Below, in pieces: positions 9,016 to 19,111 of a DNA stretch of 24,644 nucleotides (position 1 is the stretch's first letter; each line of letters opens with the position of its first letter). The notes under the pieces are model-generated. The model had not been told where the DNA came from. It searched no databases and was given only the letters and a program-made list of their open reading frames with translations. A program made the position numbers and the translations under genes. Source of the DNA: Catenaria anguillulae PL171. Taxonomy: Eukaryota; Blastocladiomycota; Blastocladiomycetes; Blastocladiales; Catenariaceae. The DNA lies in assembly GCA_002102555.1 (NCBI GenBank), contig MCFL01000334.1:1-24644 (forward strand), read 5' to 3'.

Positions 9016-9441
9016 ATCTGTTTGAAACGGCGGTTAGTATTCGCCCAGATACCCGTCATGTGGATTGCTTAGATCGAGTCAGTTGTGATTTTTATGTTCC
9101 TTTGTCACAGTCTGTTGTCAATCACAAACGCGATCATTCTGTGGATTCGATCCCAGCACCCATACCACAAGTTAAGTCCAGCTGTACAGTCGAGTCATGC
9201 GCTGGCCCCCGTATCAGCTGGTGCTCACCAACACTTGATATCGATGCGCCTATCTGTCTTATAGCTGATCCGGGCCTGATCTCCATCGCAAACAAGCAGC
9301 ACTGTTGCCCATCTCCCACCCGCCAGGCATACTCTGATACGGAGTGATTAACGTTTCTACATAATTTGGCATGGGAATGAAGTCTTGTACTGCAGTGGCA
9401 ACACAGAGGGAGTATAAACACTTGAAACATTCAACAGAAGA
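9016..9441. other. Non-coding flank
   Basis: 3' flank of the Mpv17-family gene. Open frames on both strands are short and show no recognisable motifs. No clear polyadenylation signal was seen. A tRNA-like B-box at about 9140 was checked and rejected. Confidence 0.5.
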
Positions 9442-10110
9442 TCAACGCCCGTCTTGGCGTGGCCTCTTCATCCGAGCAACGGTGCTTTCAGACAAACCCT
9501 TGAGGCGATTGGTCTCGTTTTGTACATCCTCTTTGGGTACAAAGGCCTCAAAGTCGGCTATCGTTGGAGCACAGGCCAGAGCCAGACCAGCAGACGCCTG
9601 CACACGAGACAATGCAACGTAGAAAGCTTGTGGGGAGACGGTCATTCCACTCGGCCGAGGATCGGCGATCAAGATGGAAGAAAGCGTCTTGCCTTGGACC
9701 CCAAGGCCCATGGCAAGTCATTGCATAGGCAGGGACGATCGGGTACTGCGTGATCGAGGCATTGATGATGGACAAGGCGATTGGCATGACCAGCCGGGGC
9801 AGCCGTACGTTTGACAATGTCATACTTGAAGTGCCTCCTCTGGATCAAAACCGGCACAACAGTATCTGGCCAATCGTCCAGCATTCCGGGAATCCGTGGC
9901 TTGGTCTTGGCTGAGTCTGCGTTCACCCAAATGACGTTAGGTGGATGACTTGCCCGCCAGCTCCAGCCATCGGTGTTCTCATTGAATATGGTTGCTGATG
10001 GCCAGTCAATGTGATGAATAGTGCCCAGCGAGCTGTTTGCCACCCTTTTGGTCACCACCAAGTTGTCTGTGAGCGCGACTTGGCCTGGGCGACTGGCGAC
10101 GACTTTACGG
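9442..10110 (-). pseudogene. Decayed PIF1-like DNA helicase, C-terminal part
   Basis: The minus strand carries, in order, VALTDNLVVTKRVANSSLG...IHHIDW, PPNVIWVN, PRIPGMLDDWPDTVVPV, FKYDIVKRT, YPIVPAYAMTCH, QGKTLSS and SPQAFYVALSRV. The last is helicase motif VI of SF1B PIF1-type enzymes; AYAMTCH followed by QGKT is the UvrD_C-like 'AyA.T.hkaQG.T' motif. The blocks are spread over three frames, with changes near 9790-9830 and near 9710, where the expected KA between CH and QG is lost. The Walker A half is not present. PIF1-like genes in fungi occur both as dispersed helicases and as the helicase half of Helitrons; no Rep domain is visible to decide. The open C-terminal stretch runs about 55 residues past motif VI to TGA 9442-9444. 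Confidence 0.6.
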
Positions 10111-10440
10111 CCTGAGCGTCGGTGAGCGTGCGGGCGGTGCTTGCGGCGGCAGAAGGGGGAGTCGAGGCCCAGGGAAGTGCCTTGGCTGAGGGACGAAAAG
10201 GCTGTCCGGGATCGATGCTGACAGGTTCGTCGCGAGTGGAACAACACGGTTGCGGATGCGCAGCAAGGTGCGCCCGTCGAATTCGATGGAGAGCACGTCA
10301 AATCCAGGAAAGCCACCATCGCCGCCGGCGGCCGTGGCCAGGGTCGAGTCCAAGTGGAGAATTGGGAATGAGTCTGCAACCGACTTGCGCGTCTTGGAGT
10401 GGGTGGCGGGGTGTGCTTTGATCAGTCAGGCGTGGACGAA
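10105..10440 (-). pseudogene. Open frame just 5' of the helicase remnant, unrecognised
   Basis: A minus-strand frame, free of stops from about 10435 to 10105, contains ADSFPILHLDSTLATAAGG, FPGFDVLSIEFDGRTLL and RNRVVPLATNLS before becoming proline-rich. The composition looks protein-like rather than random, but there is no ATG at a convenient place and I recognise no family. It may be the upstream part of the helicase-bearing element, or a fragment of another gene carried with it. Confidence 0.25.
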
Positions 10441-11102
10441 ACGGGCGACGCCAACGTCGTGATGCGGATCAACCAATGGGAGCGTATGATGGGGATATAT
10501 AGCGTACCAGCATCATCATAAGTAAATCTGTATGAATGTAGGCTGACTCGGAGGGGGTGAGAGGAGAGGAAGGGCAAAAGGGCGGTTATTTGGCGTCGTC
10601 TTGTCGTGTACTTGCAGCAGCAGACAACGGCGGACCACTTGATGATCGAAGAAAGATTTCAGCAAAACAATCTTTCTCACGGTCAGCGGCTGTCATCAAA
10701 GAGTGTCTGTATATCGTATTCTTAACTAGACGGAATATTTCATACCAACCGTAAAAAACAAACCAACAAGGAGACAGGTAGGGAACTGGACGATGAGAGA
10801 GAACCGGATAAAAAAGTAACCGAAAAACAACGAAATAGCCGATATGCGCATGTCCAAACAACTGTCGTTCCAGATGCAGTGGACAAAAACGCAGGGGTGA
10901 AGGAGTGGATACTGACAAGCAGTCAAGGTGGTACATACACATTCAAAAGAGACAGGGGAAAAACAAACAACTAACCACCAGGGAAACAACCCCTGAGAGT
11001 GAGACGGGAAACGGGTTCATGGACAGACGGACCAAAAAGTGGAAAAAAGGGGAGGGAACAAGGAGCAGTGAAAGATGTACGGAAAAAAATAGAGTCAAGC
11101 AC
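10441..11102. other. Non-coding 3' flank of the ABCC gene
   Basis: AT-richer than its neighbours, with several A-rich runs (for example at 10800-10830 and 11040-11090) and a TATATA at 10495-10501. No gene supported; the open frames here are short and featureless. Confidence 0.5.
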
Positions 11103-14100
11103 TTAATGGTCGCCCAACAACGCCGCATCCTCTGGTGCCTCCGGCACCGGCCCACCCACCGTCGTCACAACCCGGTTTGGCGATCCAGGCGCCGACGCCG
11201 GCAACGGCACACTGGATGCACGCTCGGCTACAGCCTTATGTTTGCGCTCGTCGTGCGCTTGCTGGGCAATCGAGCGCAGCTTGGCCGACGTGGCTTCTCC
11301 CGTGTTGGACACGAGCGACGCGAAATGGCCGTTGGGCTTGTCGAGCAGAGCAAGCGGCTCGTCAAATTCGAGTGCTTGACCGGCATCCATGAGCAAAACA
11401 CGGTCCGAAGCGATAATCGTGTTCAACCGATGGGCAATCGTGAGCACCGTCAACGACGCAAAGTTCTCCTTGATGGCATTTTGAATTAGCTCATCCGTTT
11501 GCATGTCGATTGCAGCAGTCGCTAGACGAAAAATCGAGCATTTGGAAAGGTTAGTGACTACCCAGAGTGCAAAAGAGGTGAAAATGAAAGAGTATATACC
11601 CTCTGTGAACCAGAAACGCGAAAGGAGAAGCGGTTGAAGGTGATGAGGCGTTGCGAACACGAGTCAGTGTGTGTCCACGACGTGACCAGCGAGGCGTGGC
11701 ATCCGCGAGCCTCACCGAGGAAAGCAAAAGGAAACGAACCGTCAAGCACCAAAATCTTGGTCCGCGACAAGATGGCACGGGCAATGCAGAACAGCTGGCG
11801 TTGACCTATTTACACATGCGCACGCGGAGGGTGAGTTGTGTGCCCCTAGACCAAGTGCACAAAGGGAGACAAGGCATACCAAGCGAAAAGTTCTTTCCAT
11901 TCTCAATGACTGGCGACTCGAGCTTGAGCGGCATGTCCATGATGGAATCGGCCAAATGCACGGCCTTGAGCGCACGCCAAATCTCGTCTTCGGTGGCCTT
12001 GTTGAATGGATCCAAGTTGGACCGCACAGTACCCAAGAACAAGACTGGCTCTTGCGGGATAATGGCAATCTTTTCACGCAAGTCGCGCAAACCAATCTTG
12101 CTCAAGTCGACGCCGTCAATCGTAATCTTACCGCCGCAAATCTCGACAATGCGCAACAGGGCAACAAGAAGCGTGGACTTACCACTACCTGTGCGACCCA
12201 CAATGCCCACTTTTTCTTGCGGACGAATGTCGATTGAGACACCCTTGAGGACGGAAACGCCAAACTCGTGGTACTTGAGTTCGACATTGTCAAACTTGAT
12301 GTAACCCTCGGTCGGCCACGAGTCAGCGGGCTTGTTCTCGGGCACTTCATCGGGGGCTTCCTGCTTGACGGACGAGTAGAACTTGATGATACCGACAGAG
12401 GGCATTTGCGCTTGCACTTCGCCAATCATGCGAATCGACCACTGCAAGAAGACGAGAATCTGCAACGCGTTGGAAATGGCCAGACCGGCATTCGATGCAC
12501 GCTCGCGGGCCGTGGAGCCGAGCTGGTCTTGGAACAGCACCATGAAGAGCGACGTGAAGTAAATCACAAACGATGTGATAATGTCCAAGTACAGAGCGGT
12601 CCACGACTTGACCATTTGCAATCCAATAAACTGCTGGTGGTTCTCATCGAGCTTGTCCATGTTGATACCATCAAACCGCTGCTGCGCACTGTAGGCACGA
12701 ATCGAAAAGAGACCCTCGAGCGTGGCGGCCAAATGAGAGAAAATGGGCGGCTTGGTGGCTGCTTCGGCAGACTTGAGATTGTTTTCGGCAGGCGTGACCC
12801 AGTACACGGACAAGAAGGCGAGCAAGAGCAAGCCCAAGATGGGCGCCCAGTTCCAGGGCACGACAATGGCAACGAGCACAAAGGCACCGAGCGTCAAGGG
12901 CACGTATTGCAGGGCTTGCATGGCAGAGTCGGGCATGGTCTCGTCCACGTGGAACTGGTGCTTGGCAAATGCCGACAAGATGCGGCCGAGGGGAGTTTGG
13001 TCAAAGAAGGCCATGGGCGCGCGCAACACACGGTGGAACATGTCATTGTGCAACTGGAGCGCCTTGGCATGCGCCTCCCGTGCAAAGAGCAAACCACGGG
13101 CTAAAACACCAAGCGTGAAGACGATGACGAAACCAGCATAGGTACCCAAGTAGGTCGCATCGGGATTGCTTTCAAGCTTGAGCGTGTTGGGAATCCACAA
13201 ACGCAACCAGTAATCGGAACCGATACGCACGCCGTGCACCAAAAAGAAGAAGAACATGGTGAAGATGGTCCAACTTGTGCCGTTGCCTGAGCGGGCGTAA
13301 TCACCGTAATCCAACCAGCCGCGCGTCTCAACCGACTTGTCCTCGGAAGTGAGCTTGCCCTTTTGCAATGCTTCCTTCTCGGCATCGCCACCCTCGTCGT
13401 CCGAAAAGTCCGAGTCGTCATTGTTACCCACAGCCGCGAGCGCCTGCAAGTCCTTGACCGAGTGAATCGTGGCCTGATTGCGCTGGATGGCATCGGCAAA
13501 GTCGTGCGAGTGATTGGCGCCCTTGATGACCGACAATTGGTTGCGCTCAATCATGGACGAGATGGTCTTTTCGTTGATCTGGATGTTCTTCATGGACCGA
13601 ACCGTGAGCTGGTTGAGTTCAATGGCACCCTTTTCGCCCGATGACCCGGCTGCAGCATCACCCATCGAAGAGCCGGCCACGGGCACAGACACCTTGTTAC
13701 CCTCAATCGGTTCCAGCGGCATGGCCTCGACATCGTCGTCACCCTCTTCGCCAGCAGCCACGTGGTTGTTGATCATCTCTTCGAAATCCGGGTGCTTGGC
13801 CATGAGCTCGGCGTAGGTACCGTACTTTGTGATGCGACCCTTTTGAATCTGGACAACCTTGTCAACCTCGGGCAAGTACTGGAGCTGATGCGTCACAAAC
13901 ACGACTGTCTTGCCCTTGAGATGCGTCTTGAGACACTCTTGGAAAATGTGGCGACCGACGGCCTGATCCACAGCGGAAAGCGGGTCGTCCAGCAGAACAA
14001 TATCCTTGTCGGCATACACGGCGCGCGCCAACGACGTGCGCTGCCTTTGGCCACCCGACAAGTTGGCACCGCGCTCGGCAATTTCCGTGTACTCGGCCGA

Positions 14101-15735
14101 CGCGAGCAGCGTCAAATCCCTCGTCAAGGCCGACACACGCACAACTTCGTCAAACTTTTGCTGGTCGTACTCGGATCCAAACAAAATGTTTTCCTTGAGC
14201 GTAAAGTTGAGCAACCAAGCCTCTTGCGGCACGTATGACGTAGACCCGTACATGTGGATCTCGCCGGCCGTCTTCTTCATTTGCCCGAGCAATGCAGCAA
14301 CCAAAGACGACTTGCCTGCGCCCACGTCACCAATCACGGCAATGATTTCGCCACGCTTGACGTTGAGCGAAAAGTCGTGCAGGGTGTTGTTCTCGTCGCC
14401 CTCCCACGCAAAGCTAGCATTCGTCAGCTCAATCATGGTATCGTCACCCGGGCGAGGCGTCTCTTGCGGCACGGGTTCAACCTCGGCGAGTTGCATAAAC
14501 GTGGTCAAGCGAGCAAGCGACACCCAGGCACCAGCAAACGACTTGACGGCTTGCGGCAACATGAGGAGCGGGTAACGGAGCGTGTTGAAGACGGACAGGA
14601 TGGTGAAGGAGAGGGCCGACGTGAGTTGCATGCCAAACCCAAACCGGTACGTGGTGAGGGCCAATGTCGCAACAACGACGGGCGTGGCAAACACGACAGC
14701 AAAGTTGACGGCCTTGATACGGAGAGCCGACAGGACGAGACGGATTTCTCTCGAGCGGACAGTGCCAACCTTCTTCAAGAACTCGCGTTCTGTATCAGGC
14801 AAGCAATGCGAATGCGAGGAGACGTGAGATTGCGACAACGAAAAACAGCGTCAAGCGAGGAAAAATGACGAACCCCAAGTATAGAACTTGACAAGCTTGA
14901 TGGCCGTCAACAGCTCGGACATGATGTGCACACGCTGGGCGGTAATCTCGGTGTTTTCGCGCTGCAAATCGGCCGTCTTCTTGCCCAAGTAGGCCTGGAC
15001 GGGCATGAGCAGGACAATGACACCCACTGCAACCCACGCAGAGTGACCAATCTCGATAAAGGCCAAAATCAAAATGGTGAGCGTTTCGAGGGCCGACGTC
15101 CACAGGTAATGGAAGTTGAGCACGGCATCTTGGACACGCGCCACATCGGTCGACACAATGTTGATGACCTCACCGGCACCACCGCGGACACGGGCCAAGT
15201 TGAGCGACTTGCGGTAGATGAGGACTGTGAGCGCAGACTTGATGCGAATGCCCTCCTTGGCACACTCGCCATACAGCTGATGAATGGCAATCGACGACAA
15301 AAAGGACGACAGGAACTGCGCAACTGACCAAAAATGGCCCCAGTACTCGTCCTCGTCCTTTTCGACATAGGTGACAAACACCTTGACAAAGTACCAAGCT
15401 CCCAACCATGTGAAAATGCCCCACACAATCTTCCACAGGCCAATCAAGAAGTAGTGAACCGTGTACACGTCACGCAGGGCACCGAGCACCGTGGCATGTT
15501 CGCCAAACTGCCGAACGCGGTTGGCCCAGGCATCCGTGAGGTTGCGGCCATTGAAGCGCGATGTGAGGTTTTCGGGCAAGCGCAAGCGAATGTGCTTGAC
15601 GCCTTGGCGGGCATAGTGGATGAGACCGAAAGTCCAAAGGTACAGCCAGTTGTTGAGGAACAAGGTCGACCCGAGATCCACAGTGGTGCGCTTGCGCTTG
15701 GATTTGAGGATCTTGTGCTTGTCTGTTTCGGCCAT
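11103..15735 (-). CDS. ABCC (MRP)-type ABC transporter
   Basis: Four exons are read: 15735-14874, 14789-11880, 11805-11740 and 11521-11103. Introns are 84, 74 and 218 bp with GT-AG ends, giving about 1418 residues. Layout is TMD1, NBD1, TMD2, NBD2 without an N-terminal TMD0, as in short MRPs. NBD1 has Walker A GDVGAGKSS (about residue 441), Q-loop SYVPQEAW, signature NLSGGQRQR (about 530) and Walker B VLLDDPLSAVD; the D in place of E is normal for ABCC. NBD2 has GRTGSGKST (about 1152), signature FSLGQRQL across intron 2 (about 1256) and LTIAHRL. Exporters of this type move glutathione conjugates, organic anions or drugs across the plasma or vacuolar membrane. Oddities: a charged linker of about 140 residues between NBD1 and TMD2 with a repeated RNQ motif, and an NBD2 Walker B that reads LVLD then ATAAID without the expected glutamate at exon join 3/4. 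Exon 1 starts MAETDKHKILKSKRKRT, the first ATG in frame. Confidence 0.93.
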
Positions 15736-17786
15736 GTTGGGATGCGATTCAGAATCGGATCGGATGCTGTCGTGACGGATGACGATGGGATGGCGGCGTA
15801 GCTAGCCTGGATGGATGGATGCCGGGAGGGCGAGCGATTCAGGTGGGTCGATCGCGGATTGACACGTCGTGGAATGGACTGGACAATGCGATTTGGATGA
15901 ATTGCGCAGAGTGGGGTGGAGTGGCCGGCGGCGGCGACAGGGGGCACGACCGGTTGCAAATTGAGAGAGAGATGAAATTTGCGGTCAAGCGTTGGTGCAG
16001 GTCGTGGAAACAACGTGTCGAGGAAAGGTGAAGGGGAGGCAAGGCGAACAGAGAAAGTGGCAGATGGGACACAAGGGTCAGTGAGGCTTGCTTGACAAAT
16101 GATCCCAAAAAAAAGAGCAGTTCAAAACCCAACCGTACATACCCTATCGTGTGGAACACCAGAGACCAAGTGGGAGACGGGCTGAGGACTGCCTGGCTGC
16201 GGACGGACGACCTGATCAAGGGGGGAAAACACGCGAGCGCTTCAGATGAGACCTGGATTGTAAAGTAGTCGCATTGACCGTGGGATGCTGCAGACTCGGG
16301 ATGGCAAGGATGCGCCGAACAGCTTTGCAAGGCCACGCTCGAGTTGGAAAGCGAGGAAAAAAAAACAATCCGAAAATTGAGCGAAACGAACGTGGATGTC
16401 GGTTGGGAACTCGGTTCCACTCGGGCACGTTGCACACAGCAAATGTTTTGAGCGAGTGACGAGAACACTGGTTGAGCTGAAGCCGGTTGGTCGTTGGTGG
16501 GTCCCGCAGGCAAAATACATGGAAGGATGCCGTTGCGAGCTGGCGGAAGGGGGGTCGTGGCTCGGTCTTGAAGGCACGCCGGGCAAAGGGGAAGTCAGGA
16601 GCCATCCGAGGCGTGTTCACACCAGTGTGAGCGGCGAGCGCACTCGCTCACCCTCCATCACGTGAGCGCGTCGCTCCATTCAGGACTCAAACACGCCCCT
16701 CCCTGAGGCCGCAAATGCGCACCAGCCCAGCTCGCAAAACGTTTCCGCAACACACCACCCACGTACCGCACATGAACCCCGGCCTCCTACGCCCCTATGC
16801 CAATGCACATGCCTGGTGGAGGTTATCCGTCCGCGTGAGCCCCAGCCAATCCGCTCAAATTGCAAGGCGCGCGATAAGGTCGCAGTCCAAGCACGCAACG
16901 GGCTGAAATGCTTCCAAAACCCTGTTCCAGACACACGAGAGTGGCTATTTCGGACCCAAGTGGCCTTCTCGAGCTTTCGCACACAGTCGCATCATGAAAG
17001 GCTTCACATGAAAAGCAGGCACATTGCAGCGGGTGTCAGGGCAAGTGTCAGGGTCATCACGGGCCTGGACGTGGACAGTCATCTGTTGTATCATGTACTG
17101 TGACAGTTCTGACCGTTCCCTGGCGACTTCGGAATGCTCAACCCTGCCGTTTCTCGCCGCTCGCCGCTCGGCGGCCGTACAACGATCGCTGTGGGCCGGG
17201 GAGTGGGACAACCAGCGCTCATACTTGCTGTGTTTCATTGGGCAGGTAAGCGAGGAATAGGAAAGATTGCACAGCAGCGCCTTATGCTGTTGGCCTCGCC
17301 CGATGCTTGTGCATGCTTGCATGAGCATGTTCCCAAACAACGTCAACCGTCGCGTCTCACTGCCTGTCTCACATCCATAGTTGTCTCACCCAAGGCATAG
17401 TCCACCCACCACGACCTATTTCGTTGGTGAGTCTCCCGCATGGGCTTTTCCATCGAGAATAGGCACTCCAAACACAATTGCTGGGATAAGGTCAAACCCG
17501 TACTGGCAGGAGCTGTGTAGTTTGTCGTGGACAGTTCAATCGAAAGGGCATGACTCATTCTTCACTTCAATCAAGTTGAAAATTAGGCTGCACTCGCCAG
17601 ATCAGATCAAGACGCAAAGTGAATAAGTCAAATGATTATTTTACCTTAGCTTGGAAGGAATGACAGACCATAACAATCGACGGGTAAAGAATATACAAAA
17701 ACTTGGTTTCAGTACCACACGCACGCTCACAGATCACAACTCATCATGGTTCCTTGGTAGCCAATACACTCCGCTTTGACCTGGCG
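15736..17786. other. 2-kb intergenic region
   Basis: Upstream of the ABCC gene and downstream of the flavin-protein gene. Open frames on both strands (for example 15839-16513 minus, 16945-17346 minus and 17343-17558 minus) have no recognisable motifs and composition like flanking DNA. A small cluster of GTGAGCG boxes lies at 16627-16668. No RNA gene seen. Confidence 0.5.
16627..16668. promoter_or_regulatory. Cluster of three GTGAGCG boxes with an E-box
   Basis: GTGAGCG occurs at 16627-16633 and 16662-16668 on the plus strand and inverted (CGCTCAC) at 16645-16651. The third overlaps a CACGTG E-box at 16659-16664. The first two form a 7-bp stem with an 11-base loop. It is about 0.9 kb upstream of the ABCC start codon; a regulatory role is a guess. 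Confidence 0.3.
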
Positions 17787-18653
17787 TTACTCTTCCACCT
17801 TTTGCACCTGCTGTTGCGTCTCACGAATTCCCCTGACCAGCGCCGCCTTGATCTCCTCCTTGACTTCCTTTACCACCTTGGTCCCCGTCTCATGTGACTC
17901 CAACACCCTGGCCGCCGCCATATCCGCCTCACCCAATCCATGCATCGACACCTGAGCCGTGGGCTGCACATGGCCCGTCAATGCCGACACGCCCAAGTCA
18001 AACAGGACGCGGGCCGACGTGAATGCAGAAGGCGTGGTCGCATAGGTCGCAGAGATGGCACGCACGAGCAGCACCGAGACGTTGGGTGACGAGACTGGGT
18101 CCGTGTTTTCCGGGAACCAGGCAGCAATGTCGGACGACCACGTGTCGAGGACGAGTTGCTTGAAGGAGGCAATGTTTTCGGCAGTCGGGAGCGAGCCGGT
18201 GCCTTCCGGGTCGGCGATCGAACGGACAGTCGCAATACCGGAGACACTAATTCACATGGGATGACAAGATGCGTGTGAGCATGTCACAAGGTACACAGCG
18301 CGACAACAACAAAGAATTCATATGTACCTAACCCACTCGCCCGTCCGATCGCGGTAAAACGCAGCATTGCAATGCGGGTCGTGCTTGATATCGTCCACCA
18401 TCTTGCTGGTCGTGGGAATGATGAATGCCAAGTCGACGCCCGACACGCGCTTGCCAACGCACAGAGCGCGCGACACGAGGCGGCCATCGCGGGGGCGGCG
18501 CGACGTCACCATGGCGATACCGATACCGTCAATCAGCTTGTACAGTTCTTGGAGCCGGTCGGCGACCGTGTTTTGGCCCGGCTGGCCCTCGTGCTCGTCG
18601 CGAGTTTCGACGTGGCGGGGGTCTTGCTGTTGGTCTTGGGACGAAGAGGACAT
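17787..18653 (-). CDS. BLI-3/pyridoxamine-5'-phosphate-oxidase-like flavin-binding protein
   Basis: Two exons, 18653-18328 and 18246-17787, are joined over an 81-bp intron (GTACAT...AATTAG, phase 2), giving 261 residues. The join reads RTGEWV-SVSGIATV, the conserved turn of this split-barrel family (Pfam Pyrid_ox_like / general stress protein 26 type). Earlier marks are ELYKLIDGIGIAMVTSRR, GRLVSRAL, DLAFIIPTTSKMVDDI and NAAFYRD. Later ones are WSSDIAAWFP and a stretch ending VLLVRAISATYAT. The first 35 residues are a Ser/Gln-rich disordered leader, and the last 60 form a charged helix (VKEVKEEIKAAL...TQQQVQKVEE), longer than in the Neurospora BLI-3 type. Family members bind FMN or related flavins and the substrate is generally unknown; a cytosolic stress or light-linked role is likely only by analogy. 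Start ATG chosen where the Ser-rich leader begins; the frame stays open upstream. Confidence 0.85.
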
Positions 18654-19111
18654 GTTGCTGCTGGACAGAATATTGGTAGTTATGTGGAAAGATTCTTGCG
18701 TGAACATGGGGCAACTCCAGGATACTTGCATTTCCGTCAACTCGGAGCCGATGAGGATTCGACTCTGTTTTGTAAGTCCGAGCTTCGGGTGAGACCTTTG
18801 ACAAGGATCGGGAAAAAGTGAGACACGTGGAATCAACAGCCAGCTTGGTTCGAATTGTATGAAAAGACCGATAATGACAAGAATGTGAATGATCGTGCAA
18901 GGCGAGAAAGCATCGACGACAAGGGAGAGAAGAATGCAAAGTGTAAAGCACAGCCAACAAGTAAGAAGAGAGAAAAAAAAACGGCTGGCCAATGCAAACG
19001 ATTGGCCAACAGGTACGGCTCGCGAATCGAGAACGCGATGGTTGTGAGAAGAAACAGAGTACAGAAAGAAAACACAATATGTACAGGCGCCGAATCCCAC
19101 GCCAGGCAACC
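18654..19111. other. Intergenic spacer between two same-strand genes
   Basis: 458 bp between the stop of the coiled-coil gene and the ATG of the flavin-protein gene. It must hold the 3' end of one transcript and the promoter of the other. A-rich runs on the plus strand (pyrimidine-rich on the coding strand) at about 18970-18980 and 19050-19075; nothing else identified. Confidence 0.5.

Noticed and set aside
9135-9165. Possible tRNA B-box (GGATTCGATCC)
   Set aside because: The flanking bases do not form a 5-bp T stem, and no A-box or acceptor pairing is found upstream.
12268-13104. Plus-strand open frame of 278 codons
   Set aside because: Antisense to the ABCC second transmembrane domain; Gly/His/Arg-rich shadow composition.
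15839-16513. Minus-strand open frame of 224 codons upstream of the ABCC gene
   Set aside because: No motif, Ser/Phe/Pro-rich low-complexity composition, more like 5' flanking DNA than a protein.
17285-17335. CATGCT-TGCATG-AGCATG hairpin
   Set aside because: Only a 6-bp stem with a palindromic loop; expected by chance in a window this size.
18850-18875. Second tRNA-like T-loop (GGTTCGAATTG)
   Set aside because: No pairing stem around the loop and no cloverleaf in either direction.
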